DNA of 64,000 bases from Trinickia dinghuensis (GCF_003367175.1 NZ_QRGA01000001.1:558001-622000), one strand, 5' to 3'; positions 44,500-53,760 are shown, counted from the stretch's first letter. Translations and numbers: made by a program. The notes: generated from the sequence alone by a model not told the origin.

Positions 44500-44925
44500 T
44501 CAGATTTCGAGCACAACCGCGGCGCCTTCGATCGAAACCGGCACCGTCTCGACGCCGGCTTTCAGGCGCTCCAACTCTTCCGGCGATTCGATCGACACAG
44601 GGTAGCTGCGCACTTTCTGATTGGACTTGAAGATCGTCCGGCCGGTCTTGATCTCGAACTCCCAATGATGCCAAGGACACGATACGACCTCGCCGTCGCG
44701 CACCCAGTGCGTTTCCGGCAGACCATCGGCCGGCAACGCCGCCTCCGACGTGCCTCGCACGTGGCCCTTGCAAAGCGGGCCGCCCATGTGCGGGCAGGTA
44801 TTCTTCAATGCGTAGAACTCGCCGTTGACATTGAATACGCCGATTCCGCTCTTGACCTTGTCCGGATAGACAATCGTCGACGCGCCGGGCGGAAGATCGT
44901 CCACTGCACCCACTACGAACTTCAT
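44500..44925 (-). CDS. Rieske [2Fe-2S] ferredoxin
   Basis: A 141-residue protein with a Rieske domain: NTCPHMGGPLCKG near residue 43 and VSCPWHHWEFEIKTG near residue 81 supply the Cys-His/Cys-His ligands. It is larger than classical Rieske ferredoxins by an insert between the motifs (SEAALPADGLPETHWVRDGE). Soluble electron carrier. It starts 35 bases after the degenerate amidohydrolase gene. A typical partner would be the reductase at 43453 and a missing oxygenase. Confidence 0.9.
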   Translation of the reverse strand: MKFVVGAVDDLPPGASTIVYPDKVKSGIGVFNVNGEFYALKNTCPHMGGPLCKGHVRGTSEAALPADGLPETHWVRDGEVVSCPWHHWEFEIKTGRTIFKSNQKVRSYPVSIESPEELERLKAGVETVPVSIEGAAVVLEI

Positions 44926-44960
44926 TTTCTGTCTCCTGTTTCCTGTTCAGTCTTGGCCGG

Positions 44961-46004
44961 TCACGAGCTCAGCTCGGCCGAAACTCGCGAGGCGATACGC
45001 GGATAGAACTGCGCCGCGTTATCGGCGAAACAACGAGCCCGGTCCTTTTCCGACCACGTCGGGAACACGTCCTTCGCATTTGCCCCGTCCCAATAGGGGT
45101 AGCGGCTGCCGAAAACGACGAGCGAGGCGTTATCCCCGCCGATCGTTCCGGTTGCTGCCGTGCTATGCGGCGAGATTTCGTCGTCGGACTGCGTCACGAA
45201 GCGGACGTGGCGTTCCAAGTACGTCGTCGGGTCGTCGCTCACCCAAGGCACCTCGACTCGATCGGATTGCCAATCCTTGTCCGTGCGAATGGCCAGTGAA
45301 CGCGCCGCGTGTACGCTGAGATCACCGAACACCACACGCAACTGCGGCAATCGCTCGAAGACACCGGCAACGATGAAGCTGGTCAGCTGCACGATCGACG
45401 CCATGGGACGCAAGGCATGGTCTTCGGCAAAGAAGCTCGGGAAACCGACTTGCGAGGGCGGCGGCTCGATCAGCGTGGAGAAGTCGTCGTGGACGAATAC
45501 GACGAGGCCTCGCTCGGCCGCGGCACGCCAGATCGGAAAGAAGCGCTGCTCGCCGTAGGTCGCCAGCGCGCGCGCCGGCACGACGATCTGAACGAAGCGG
45601 TCATCGTCGGCCCAGCGATCGATCTCACGCAGTGCCGTATCGGTATCGTTCAGTGCGATACGGATCGAGCCGAGGAATCGACCGTCCGCCTCGGAAGCTT
45701 CCAGCCACTTCTTGAAGAGCAAGTTGTTGGCCGCACGCGCAACCGCTGCCGCTTGCTGCGGGTTCGGCCAGTATCCACGCGTCGTCGGGCTCAACACGGC
45801 GTAATCGACGCCCGCGCGACGAAGATGCTCGGCAACCGCCGCGGGGCTCGTGGCCTCATCGGGCGCTACCGTCATCTGATCGAACGGAGCGCGGTACTTC
45901 TCGCCGAAAAGCGGCGGCAACTTGAGAAAATTCCATGGCGAGCCGATCGCACGATTGAACTCGACGTTGCCCAGGACGGGGTGGATAGCGCAATCGATGA
46001 TCAT
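44961..46004 (-). CDS. Amidohydrolase_2 paralogue with lost metal ligands (pair 2)
   Basis: A 347-residue protein of the amidohydrolase_2 family. Compared with its upstream partner, IDTDVHVEP became IDCAIHPVL, LFIEGGFLW became VFGDLSVHA, and MFSSDYPHYD became VFGSRYPYWD, so the first Asp, the Glu and the catalytic Asp near the C-terminus are lost; one His (VVFVHDDFS) remains. It cannot have the normal metal site. It overlaps the partner stop by four bases (46001-46004), implying equal translation and probably a heteromer. Confidence 0.85.
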   Translation of the reverse strand: MIIDCAIHPVLGNVEFNRAIGSPWNFLKLPPLFGEKYRAPFDQMTVAPDEATSPAAVAEHLRRAGVDYAVLSPTTRGYWPNPQQAAAVARAANNLLFKKWLEASEADGRFLGSIRIALNDTDTALREIDRWADDDRFVQIVVPARALATYGEQRFFPIWRAAAERGLVVFVHDDFSTLIEPPPSQVGFPSFFAEDHALRPMASIVQLTSFIVAGVFERLPQLRVVFGDLSVHAARSLAIRTDKDWQSDRVEVPWVSDDPTTYLERHVRFVTQSDDEISPHSTAATGTIGGDNASLVVFGSRYPYWDGANAKDVFPTWSEKDRARCFADNAAQFYPRIASRVSAELSS

Positions 46005-47161
46005 CGCGCACCTCCAGCCAGATCGAACCGGTCTACCGGACGCGTTTTCGGCAAATCGTAGATCACTCGGGCATTCTCATACATGATTCGTCTCTTGATC
46101 TCGGCGTCCAGCGAACGCGGGAGCGCTTTGCTCGGTGGATCGTAGTCGTAGTGGGGGTAATCGCTGGAGAACATCACCAGCTCCTCGGCATTCGCTTCCA
46201 CGTAAAGGGCCGCGATCTTGTGCGGATCCGTGTTCTCTTCGATCGGCTGGGTTGCAAAACGAATGTGGTCGCGCACGTACTGATGCGGCGTCTTTTTCAG
46301 CCCGAGTTCCTGCGCGGTCTGCTTCCAATGGCGCTCGAGTCGATCCACGAACGGCTGATACCACAGAAAGCCGCCTTCGATGAACAGCACCTTCATGTTG
46401 GGATGCCGGTCGAAAACACCGTTGCAAATCCAGCTGGCCAGGTGTGCCCCATATGCCATCGGCGCAATGAGGGAGTGGTACTCGACGAAGTATTGCAGCG
46501 GGCCCGTGGAAGTCCATCCGAGCGGCTGCGTGGCGCCACCGCGGAAGTGCATGGCGATAGGCAGATTGTGCCGGGCCGCCGCTTCCCAAATCGGGTCGTA
46601 CATCGGGTGACCGAAGGGGCGGGGGCCGTAATGGCCGATCACCACCTGGCGGAAACCGGGGTGCTCGCCCCACTTGTCGATTTCCTTTGCGGCTCCCACC
46701 GGATCGTCGATCGAAATGGAAATAGATCCCACATAACGATTCTCGGCGTTGTACTTGCTGAGCCAGGTATCGGCCAACCAACTATTCACCGCCTTCGCCA
46801 GCGCCGTATCGAGTTTCGGGTCGACGGTGAAGCCTCGAAAACTCCAGGGCAGCAAGATGGCGTAGTCGGTCGGGTCGTCGACGAACATCTGCTGTCCGAC
46901 CATGTCCGGATCGGACCCGATGTCGCCAACTTTAGGATACGCATCCTTGCGGCCGCCACCCTCCAGCGTCCGATAAGTCGGGCGGCTGAACGGCACGCTG
47001 GCGATGAGATTGGGCACATCACGCCATGGAGCATCCAAGTAAGGGATCAGTTCTTCGAACGAGCGCGGTTCAACGTGGACATCCGTATCGATCACCTTGA
47101 TGTCAACGTGATCGAGTTGGTTGTCCCGAACTTCCGGCCGCTCAAGTGTTGCCGTCGTCAT
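46001..47161 (-). CDS. Amidohydrolase_2 with intact metal site (pair 2)
   Basis: A 386-residue amidohydrolase_2. DxH motif in IDTDVHVEPRSFEE near residue 24, LPIAMHFRGG near 205, FIEGGFLW near 270 and MFSSDYPHYDYDPP near residue 340 hold the expected metal and catalytic residues. These proteins are decarboxylases or hydrolases of aromatic acids or of ring-opened products. ATG 47161 is preceded by GGGAGGA. Two short leader ORFs lead into it. It heads the operon that runs on through the degenerate partner, Rieske, reductase, VOC, NHL and perhaps peroxiredoxin. Confidence 0.88.
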   Translation of the reverse strand: MTTATLERPEVRDNQLDHVDIKVIDTDVHVEPRSFEELIPYLDAPWRDVPNLIASVPFSRPTYRTLEGGGRKDAYPKVGDIGSDPDMVGQQMFVDDPTDYAILLPWSFRGFTVDPKLDTALAKAVNSWLADTWLSKYNAENRYVGSISISIDDPVGAAKEIDKWGEHPGFRQVVIGHYGPRPFGHPMYDPIWEAAARHNLPIAMHFRGGATQPLGWTSTGPLQYFVEYHSLIAPMAYGAHLASWICNGVFDRHPNMKVLFIEGGFLWYQPFVDRLERHWKQTAQELGLKKTPHQYVRDHIRFATQPIEENTDPHKIAALYVEANAEELVMFSSDYPHYDYDPPSKALPRSLDAEIKRRIMYENARVIYDLPKTRPVDRFDLAGGAR

Positions 47162-47228
47162 AGTGTTTCCTCCCGACAAAATGATGTCGTCGTCATGATG
47201 TTTCCTCCCGGCGATGTGTCGTCGCCAT
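47158..47228 (-). promoter_or_regulatory. Two chained leader ORFs from a duplicated translation start
   Basis: ATG 47228 opens an 11-residue ORF (MATTHRREETS) whose TGA overlaps ATG 47196; that opens a 12-residue ORF (MTTTSFCREETL) whose TGA overlaps the main ATG 47161. The units GGGAGGAAACA + ATG + ACGACG repeat at about 35 bases, so this is a tandem duplication of the start region. Ribosomes could pass from one to the next by re-initiation. Confidence 0.7.
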
Positions 47229-47232
47229 AATG

Positions 47233-47264
47233 ATCAGTCTGCCTGTATATTTTTGACGTGTCAA
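47233..47264 (-). promoter_or_regulatory. Promoter with regulatory box, site B
   Basis: On the minus strand TTGACA (47264-47259), 17 bases, CAGACT (47241-47236). The shared box, ATCAGTCTGCCTGTATA on the plus strand (47233-47249), covers the -10 box. The first leader ATG (47228) begins at the predicted transcript start. Confidence 0.7.
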
Positions 47265-47513
47265 GCCATCGCCGAATAAGGAGAATCCCGATGGAAGCCC
47301 ACCCAGCATACGTTTTAAGCGAATCTGAACGACGATGAAAGAATGCAGGTCGCCTGCCAAATACGACGAAAATCCACCACAGCGGAAGCGACGTCCAGCA
47401 GCGCGGCGACAAAAAAAATGCCTTGGGCCAAACCGGACCAAGGCAATGTCGCTGTACCACCACAAGACGGGTAAAGCAGAGAATGGCTCTGCGCCTCTAT
47501 CGACGTCGAGAAG

Positions 47514-48974
47514 CTACACGCCACCCATACAGAGGTACTTTGTCTCCAAATACTCGTCCAGACCGTAGTGCGAGCCCTCTCTGCCGAGCCCGGACTGTTT
47601 CACCCCGCCGAACGGCGCGACTTCGTTGGAAATCAAACCGGTATTGATCCCTACCATGCCGTACTCGAGCGCTTCCGCAACGCGCCAGATGCGACCGATG
47701 TCGCGGCTGTAGAAGTACGCAGCAAGTCCAAACTCCGTGTTGTTAGCGAGATGCACAACTTCATCGTCCGACCGAAAGCGGAACACGGAGGCCAAAGGAC
47801 CAAACGTCTCCTCGCGCGCAACCTTCATTTCCGGCGTCGCATCGGCAATGACGGTGGGTTCGAAAAAGCCGTGGCCGAGCGCATGCCGCCTACCGCCAGT
47901 CACAATCCGGCCGCCATGCGACAAAGCATCTGCGATGTGAGATTCGACTTTTGCTACGGCACCTTCGTTGATGAGCGGCCCTTGCGTCACGCCTTCTTCC
48001 GTGCCCAATCCCACCCTCAACTTCGCCACCGCCTCCGTCAGCTTGCCGACAAACGCCTCGTACACATCGCTGTGCGCATAAAAGCGGTTCGTGCACACGC
48101 ATGTTTGTCCTGAGTTGCGAAACTTGGACGCGATTGCGCCGGCTACCGCTTCATCGAGATCCGCGTCGTCGAATACGATGAATGGCGCATTGCCGCCCAA
48201 TTCCAACGACAGCTTTTTAATGGTCGGCGCGCACTGCGCCATAAGCTGTGCGCCTACGCGTGTCGAGCCGGTGAAGGAAACCTTGCGGACGATAGGATTC
48301 GCCGTGAGCTCATCGCCGATCTGTTGCGGCGCGCCGGTAATGACCTGAAAGACGCCCGCGGGCACACCCGCGCGCTCGGCCAGCACCCCAAGCGCCAAAG
48401 CCGTGAGCGGCGTCGATTCCGCGGGTTTGACGATCATCGGACAACCTGCCGCAAGCGCCGGCCCGGCCTTCCGAGTGATCATCGCGGCTGGGAAGTTCCA
48501 TGGCGTGATCGCCGCGCAAACTCCGATAGGCTCCTTTACAACCAGGATGCGCCGATCGTTGGCAACCGTCGGGATGACGTCGCCATACGCACGCTTCGCC
48601 TCCTCGGCAAACCACTCAATGAACGACGCCGCATACTGGATCTCGCCCTTCGCTTCGTTCAGCGGTTTGCCCTGTTCCGTAGTGAGGATCATTGCGAGGT
48701 CATCTTGATGCTCGAGCATCAGGTTGAACCAGGCGCGCAGGATGCCCCCGCGGGCCTTGGCAGTCAGTTTGCGCCAAGCCGGCCAGGCGGCGTTGGCCGC
48801 ATCGATAGCTCGCCGCGTTTCCGTTACGCCCATCCTCGGCACATATGCAATGACCGCGCCTGTTGCGGGATTTTCGACGGGAAACGTTTCACCGCTATCG
48901 GCTGAGTGCCATTCCCCATTCAAATAGCATTGTTCGCGGAGCAATGAAGGCTCGCGAAGATATAGTTTGCTCAT
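47514..48974 (-). CDS. gabD: NAD(P)-dependent aldehyde dehydrogenase, succinate-semialdehyde type
   Basis: A 486-residue ALDH. NAD binding TPWNFPAAMITRKAGPALAAG near residue 150, VSFTGSTRVG near 232, catalytic Glu in LELGGNAPFIVF near 256, catalytic Cys in NSGQTCVCTNRF near 290 and the C-terminal PFGGVKQSGLGREG. The TCVC pair with an adjacent Cys is typical of GabD. Oxidises an aliphatic semialdehyde, here likely from the ring-cleavage product. It lies downstream of the NRAMP gene and probably shares promoter box C with it. Confidence 0.88.
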   Translation of the reverse strand: MSKLYLREPSLLREQCYLNGEWHSADSGETFPVENPATGAVIAYVPRMGVTETRRAIDAANAAWPAWRKLTAKARGGILRAWFNLMLEHQDDLAMILTTEQGKPLNEAKGEIQYAASFIEWFAEEAKRAYGDVIPTVANDRRILVVKEPIGVCAAITPWNFPAAMITRKAGPALAAGCPMIVKPAESTPLTALALGVLAERAGVPAGVFQVITGAPQQIGDELTANPIVRKVSFTGSTRVGAQLMAQCAPTIKKLSLELGGNAPFIVFDDADLDEAVAGAIASKFRNSGQTCVCTNRFYAHSDVYEAFVGKLTEAVAKLRVGLGTEEGVTQGPLINEGAVAKVESHIADALSHGGRIVTGGRRHALGHGFFEPTVIADATPEMKVAREETFGPLASVFRFRSDDEVVHLANNTEFGLAAYFYSRDIGRIWRVAEALEYGMVGINTGLISNEVAPFGGVKQSGLGREGSHYGLDEYLETKYLCMGGV

Positions 48975-49086
48975 CTAATAACCCTTGAGATCGATATGCC
49001 AGTTCAGGCTGCTATCGCAACCCACACGGTGGCCGTAGTTAGCCGAGAAAGAATGGTTGGCAACGAGTCGGAACGATCGGCCGGGC

Positions 49087-50508
49087 TCAAGCGCCCGTCG
49101 CCAACTGCCATATCAGCGCAGCGTTTAGCAATACGATCATTGCGGCGCACACCCATGCCAGCGCAAGCGGCATGCGCGCGATACGAAAATGGCGCATGAG
49201 GCCGGCATCCGATGAAAAACGGATGAGCGGAATGACTGCAAGCGGCAACTGCAGGCTCAGCACCACTTGGCTTGCTACCAACAATTGATTTGATCCATGT
49301 TCGCCAAACGCCCCGACCGCAAGTAATGCAGGCCCCATGGCGAGCGCACGCGTCAGAAGCGCACGCATCCACCGTGTGCTCTTCAGTTTCAGGAAGCCTT
49401 CCATCACCACCTGCCCGGCTAGCGTGCCGGTCACGGTTGCGTTCAGCCCGCAAGCAAGCAATGCAGCCGCGAAGACTATGCTTGCCCACCTACTGCCGAC
49501 GAGCGGCGCAATCAGGCGATGGGCATCCGCAAGATCGCTTACGTCATCATGCCCGCTGGCATGAAACACAGCCGCAGCCACGATCAAAAGCGCTGCGTTG
49601 ACCGTGAACGCCACGCTGAGCGAGCCAAACGTATCGATGTTGACGCCCCTCATGGCGTCGGAGATGGACTTGTCATCTCCATCTCGTGCGTGCTCCTTCA
49701 CCAGCGCCGAGTGCAAATAGAGGTTATGCGGCATGACGGTAGCGCCAAGAATGCCGGCGGCAAACCAGACCATCCCGGCGTCTCGCAAGAGTGCCGGCGA
49801 CGGTGCGAAGCCAGCGAGCACGCCGCCCCATGATGGGTTGGCAAGCGCGATTTCGACGACAAAGCACAGCCCAACGAAAAATATCAGCAGTGAAATGACG
49901 ATCTGCAAGGGACGTTGACCACGGCTCTGAAGCGCCAGCATTGCACATGTTCCCACGGCGGACATCAACACGCCGACGATGAGGGATACGCCGAGCAACA
50001 GTTGCAAAGCGACGGCACTGCCGACGACCTCCGCTACATCACATGCGATGATCGCGATTTCGCAGGTGATCCAGAGAAAGATGGTAGTGCGGCGGCTGTA
50101 GTGCGCGCGGCATAACTGCGCGAGATCGCGGCCGGTCACGACGCCGAGCTTCGATGCCACCCACTGCAGCACCAGCCCCATTACGCTCGCAGCGAGCACG
50201 ACACTCAGCAACTGATAGCCGTATTTGGCGCCGCTGCCGAGCGCCGTAGCCCAGTTGCCCGGGTCCATGTATCCGACCGCAACCATTGCACCCGCACCGA
50301 GAAATGAAAACCATCTTCCGCGTGCACGGGGTGCGCCATCGGGCGACCCGCCAGGTTGCTCGTTGCCGCCGTCGGAAATCTGATCGATCGACGCAATGCC
50401 GGCCGCATCCGATGCGGAGCAATTGCGCGAATCGGCCGCGACGAAGGCGATATTGCGATGCCAGGCCGCTTCGCACAATCCGGTCAGTTCCTGGAAGTTC
50501 ATTGCCAT
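49087..50508 (-). CDS. mntH: NRAMP-family divalent metal transporter with a foreign N-terminus
   Basis: A 473-residue metal:H+ symporter. TM1 carries the metal-binding DPGN motif (GYMDPGNWATAL near residue 70) and TM6 the MPHN motif (GATVMPHNLYLHSALV near 240). It imports Mn2+ or Fe2+. The first 27 residues (NFQELTGLCEAAW, then VAADSRN) do not belong to NRAMP; they match the start of the NHL protein (NFQEVTGWGEDTW, VAVDSHD), 13 of 27 identical. A linker of about 35 residues follows. ATG 50508 is one of three near starts. Promoter box C lies about 105 bases upstream. Confidence 0.85.
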   Translation of the reverse strand: MAMNFQELTGLCEAAWHRNIAFVAADSRNCSASDAAGIASIDQISDGGNEQPGGSPDGAPRARGRWFSFLGAGAMVAVGYMDPGNWATALGSGAKYGYQLLSVVLAASVMGLVLQWVASKLGVVTGRDLAQLCRAHYSRRTTIFLWITCEIAIIACDVAEVVGSAVALQLLLGVSLIVGVLMSAVGTCAMLALQSRGQRPLQIVISLLIFFVGLCFVVEIALANPSWGGVLAGFAPSPALLRDAGMVWFAAGILGATVMPHNLYLHSALVKEHARDGDDKSISDAMRGVNIDTFGSLSVAFTVNAALLIVAAAVFHASGHDDVSDLADAHRLIAPLVGSRWASIVFAAALLACGLNATVTGTLAGQVVMEGFLKLKSTRWMRALLTRALAMGPALLAVGAFGEHGSNQLLVASQVVLSLQLPLAVIPLIRFSSDAGLMRHFRIARMPLALAWVCAAMIVLLNAALIWQLATGA

Positions 50509-50610
50509 ATTCACTCTGTCGATGTGCGGACACAGCCGGCAGCGCGCAATGGATGGCGGTTGGCCGCACTATCATGCAGCCCCGCCGAAGCAGGCTCGCC
50601 GGATCATATA

Positions 50611-50642
50611 ATCAGTCTGCCTGCATATTTTTTCGATGTCAA
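50611..50642 (-). promoter_or_regulatory. Promoter with regulatory box, site C
   Basis: On the minus strand TTGACA (50642-50637), 17 bases, CAGACT (50619-50614). The shared box ATCAGTCTGCCTGCATA (50611-50627) overlaps the -10 box exactly as at site B. Confidence 0.7.
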
Positions 50643-50700
50643 CTCCGGCACGCCCCGGGCGGGAGAAAGCCGGAGCAATCGGCGCGCGTTGGCACAGGCC

Positions 50701-52257
50701 TCAGGGCACCAGCGTAAAACCCGAGATGGCTTCTCGAAGCACGTGAGCCTGTTCCCTCAGCGATTGGGCGGCGGCAGCGGCCTCTTCGACGAGCGCGGCA
50801 TTTTGCTGCGTCACTTTGTCCATCTCGCCGACAGCGCGGTTGATCTGTTCGATGCCTGTGCTTTGCTCGTGCGATGCGTGGCTGATCTCCTCCAAGATCT
50901 CGCTGACGCGGCGCACGGATAGCACGATTTCGCCCATCGTCTCGCCCGCGTTGGCGACGAGCGCCGCCCCTTGCTCGACGGTGCCCGTCGACGATTCGAT
51001 CAGCGCCTTGATTTCCTTGGCGGCCATCGCGGAGCGTTGCGCAAGGCTGCGCACCTCCGATGCAACGACAGCAAACCCGCGGCCTTGCTCCCCTGCGCGC
51101 GCGGCTTCAACCGCTGCATTGAGCGCGAGAATGTTGGTCTGAAATGCGATGCCGTCGATGACGCCGATGATGTCGCCGATTTTTTGCGAGCTGGAGGTGA
51201 TTTCGCCCATGGTTCTGACGACGTCGTCGACGACGCTGTTGCCGCGTGTTGCGACATCGGCCGCTTGCCCGGCCAGCTTCGCGGCTTGCGCCGCGCTATC
51301 GGCGTTCAGCTTCACGTTGGCCGTCATCTGGTCCATGCTGGAAGCCGTTTCCACGAGTGCCGCAGCTTGCTCCTCCGTCCGTTGCGAGAGGTCCATATTG
51401 CCTGCCGCGATTTCATTGGCGCCGACGTTGATGTTCTCGGCGCCGGCACGGATCCGCTCGACCGCGTCCGTGAGCCCCGCTTGCATCTTCGCGAGTGCGT
51501 GCATGAGACTGTTGGCGCTGTAGCCAACCACCGTAATGTGTCCCGTGAGATCGCCATGCGAAATGCGGTGCGCGGTTTCGATCGCCACCTCGAGTTCGCC
51601 GCCTAGTCCACGCCGGACGCTCCGAAGCACGACGAACATCACGGCCGTGGCGATGAAGCCAAGCACTCCGGTAACGATCGCCCACCGGACAATTGCGCTC
51701 ATGAATTCGGCGTTGACATCGTCCATATACATGCCGGTGACGATGAACATATCCCACGGTGCGAATCGCAAGGCATATGAAGTCTTCTCTACCGGCGTTT
51801 TGCGATCGGTTCCAGGCTTGTACCAGACGTAATTGACGAACCCGCCGCCATTCTCGCTGCCCACCTTGACGAGTTCCTTGAACAGATGCTTCCCAGTGGG
51901 GTCCGCAAAGCCCGATTCGTCTTTGCCGACCAAGTCTGGCGCAAACGGATGCATGAGCATGACGGGGCGGGAGTCGTTGACGGTGAGATACCCATCCTGG
52001 CCATAGCGCATGTAGGACAGCACTTCGAGCGCCTTTTTCTTCGCCTCGTCCTCACTCATGACGCCTTGCTGCGCCAGCGTGTTGTAGCGCTGCATGACGC
52101 TTTCGCCCTGTTGAACGAGCGAGATCAATTGATTGCGGCGGTCCTTCAACAAGGACGCGCGATACTGCAGGACACCTGCCGCGGCGATTAGGATCAATCC
52201 GATCCATAGCACAGCTACCATTGAGCCGAGTTTTCGGTTCAAAGTCATTTTGAACAT
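50701..52257 (-). CDS. Methyl-accepting chemotaxis protein (single Cache ligand domain)
   Basis: A 518-residue chemoreceptor: TM1 ([18 protein letters not shown], residues 13-30), a periplasmic Cache domain ([20 protein letters not shown] near 85), TM2 ([19 protein letters not shown] near 193), HAMP and the MCP signalling hairpin with [20 protein letters not shown] near residue 363 and methylation regions around it. Probably reports a pathway substrate or product. It ends about 90 bases upstream of the site C promoter; regulation is not seen. Confidence 0.9.
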   Translation of the reverse strand: MFKMTLNRKLGSMVAVLWIGLILIAAAGVLQYRASLLKDRRNQLISLVQQGESVMQRYNTLAQQGVMSEDEAKKKALEVLSYMRYGQDGYLTVNDSRPVMLMHPFAPDLVGKDESGFADPTGKHLFKELVKVGSENGGGFVNYVWYKPGTDRKTPVEKTSYALRFAPWDMFIVTGMYMDDVNAEFMSAIVRWAIVTGVLGFIATAVMFVVLRSVRRGLGGELEVAIETAHRISHGDLTGHITVVGYSANSLMHALAKMQAGLTDAVERIRAGAENINVGANEIAAGNMDLSQRTEEQAAALVETASSMDQMTANVKLNADSAAQAAKLAGQAADVATRGNSVVDDVVRTMGEITSSSQKIGDIIGVIDGIAFQTNILALNAAVEAARAGEQGRGFAVVASEVRSLAQRSAMAAKEIKALIESSTGTVEQGAALVANAGETMGEIVLSVRRVSEILEEISHASHEQSTGIEQINRAVGEMDKVTQQNAALVEEAAAAAQSLREQAHVLREAISGFTLVP

Positions 52258-52350
52258 TTTTGGAACCCCGTTTCAGCTGGCTTATCCCGCTTCCACTGCA
52301 GAAGGCGAAGGTCGGAGCGCGTCTACGTCGGTGCCGCATCAAGTCAGGAG

Positions 52351-53691
52351 TTAGCCCCTGGATTTGATTTTTCCGACATACCGTTCGCCCTCGCGGACGA
52401 TATCCAAGCCGGCACCAAACGGTTTCGACAGATCGTCTAGCCTTGCAAGAATGCGCGCTCCGTCCTCTGCCGACGCTAGTTGAGGGCAACCCCGTCGGCT
52501 GCGCGGCTCATCGCGACCGAGTGTGATCGGATGAAATTCGCTATCGGCCAGGACGCCGTTTTCATAGGTGAATCGCGCAACCACCGACTCCCAAAACAAC
52601 GGTTGCTTCTTGTAGCCGGTCACCACGTCGAACAGGTCCGCCGGCGTGGACGTCAATGGCATGCCCTGTTGCTCATACACTTCGAGCGGGAACGACGAAA
52701 ACGTTTCTACATTGAAAATGAAATTTCCGAGCGAATAGCAGATGGGCCGGCCGGCATAAAGTTCTACACCCCGCAGCATATGCGGCCCGTGCGCGAACAC
52801 GCCATGCGCGCCCGCATCGATGAGTTGATGCGCGAGCGGCTGCAGAAACTCCGCCGGTACTTCTGTATTCCAGCGCCCCTGAATACCCTCGTGGCAGTGA
52901 AGTCCCACGAAGACGAGGTCCGCCTGTCGCGACGCTTCGGCTACGGACGCAATCAGCGCTTTTACGTCGCGCTCGAGGACGTCGGTCTGCACCCAAGATT
53001 CGTCGCTCGGAGCAAAATTGACACCCTCTACCGCAAAGCCGCCCGCCGGCGGGGCATCATAGACGTTCTTATCCGGATAGGGAAAATGAATGCCGGGAGC
53101 CGTCGTCCCCGTCGCCGCCACATTGACGCCCGCCTCGGCCAAAATCTCACGCAGTTCGTCGAAGCGCTCCTTCCGAATATAGTGAGTTTTCTGTACACGA
53201 ATAGGAGCGGTACCGGGGCGGCCGACGTCGCCAACGCTCGGATCCGCCGCGAGACAAAGGCGAGCGTTGCTCGACCCCGCGGCGATATATGCGACGCGGC
53301 AGCCCGGCGCATCGAAATAGCGGGGAGCACGAGCCTCTTGAAGCGTTCGTCCAACCCCGGCGTAGGTCAAGCCGCGCGCTTCAAGCGCTTCGATCGAGGC
53401 GACCAAGCCCGAGACGCCGTAGTCGGTCGCGTGGTTGTGCCCCATCCCGTAGATGTCGATGCCAAGCCATTCGAACTCGGAAAGCAGCTCGGGCTCGACG
53501 CCGCATGGAATGCCGTGCATGGTGGTCGAGGCCATCCGGCCGCGGCCGGGAAAGACCATCTCGACGTTGGTGATGGTCACGTCCGTCTTCCGGAGCATCT
53601 CGACGAGCGCGAGGAAATCCGCATCGGGATTCGGAGAGATGCGCTGGGTGAGCATGGCATCTCCCGTTGCAAGGACGCTAACTTTTGGCAC
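52351..53691 (-). CDS. CapA/PgsA-like metallophosphatase domain protein
   Basis: A 446-residue CapA-domain (SBP-type metallophosphoesterase fold) protein: GDAMLTQRISPNPDADF near residue 10, DIYGMGHNHATDYGVSG near 80, VFVGLHCHEGIQGRW near 265 and HAHGPHMLRG-like FAHGPHMLRGVELY near 303. CapA/PgsA of polyglutamate synthesis is membrane-anchored; this one has no signal or anchor, so it is probably a cytoplasmic enzyme with another role. Starts at GTG 53691 after AAGGAGG. The box D region lies upstream, with a small membrane protein gene between. Confidence 0.78.
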   Translation of the reverse strand: MPKVSVLATGDAMLTQRISPNPDADFLALVEMLRKTDVTITNVEMVFPGRGRMASTTMHGIPCGVEPELLSEFEWLGIDIYGMGHNHATDYGVSGLVASIEALEARGLTYAGVGRTLQEARAPRYFDAPGCRVAYIAAGSSNARLCLAADPSVGDVGRPGTAPIRVQKTHYIRKERFDELREILAEAGVNVAATGTTAPGIHFPYPDKNVYDAPPAGGFAVEGVNFAPSDESWVQTDVLERDVKALIASVAEASRQADLVFVGLHCHEGIQGRWNTEVPAEFLQPLAHQLIDAGAHGVFAHGPHMLRGVELYAGRPICYSLGNFIFNVETFSSFPLEVYEQQGMPLTSTPADLFDVVTGYKKQPLFWESVVARFTYENGVLADSEFHPITLGRDEPRSRRGCPQLASAEDGARILARLDDLSKPFGAGLDIVREGERYVGKIKSRG

Positions 53692-53760
53692 GACAAACCT
53701 CCTTAACGGAATACAAGGGTCCTGCTGACTTCAGTATCAGGTTCGGGACAGGTATCGAAC

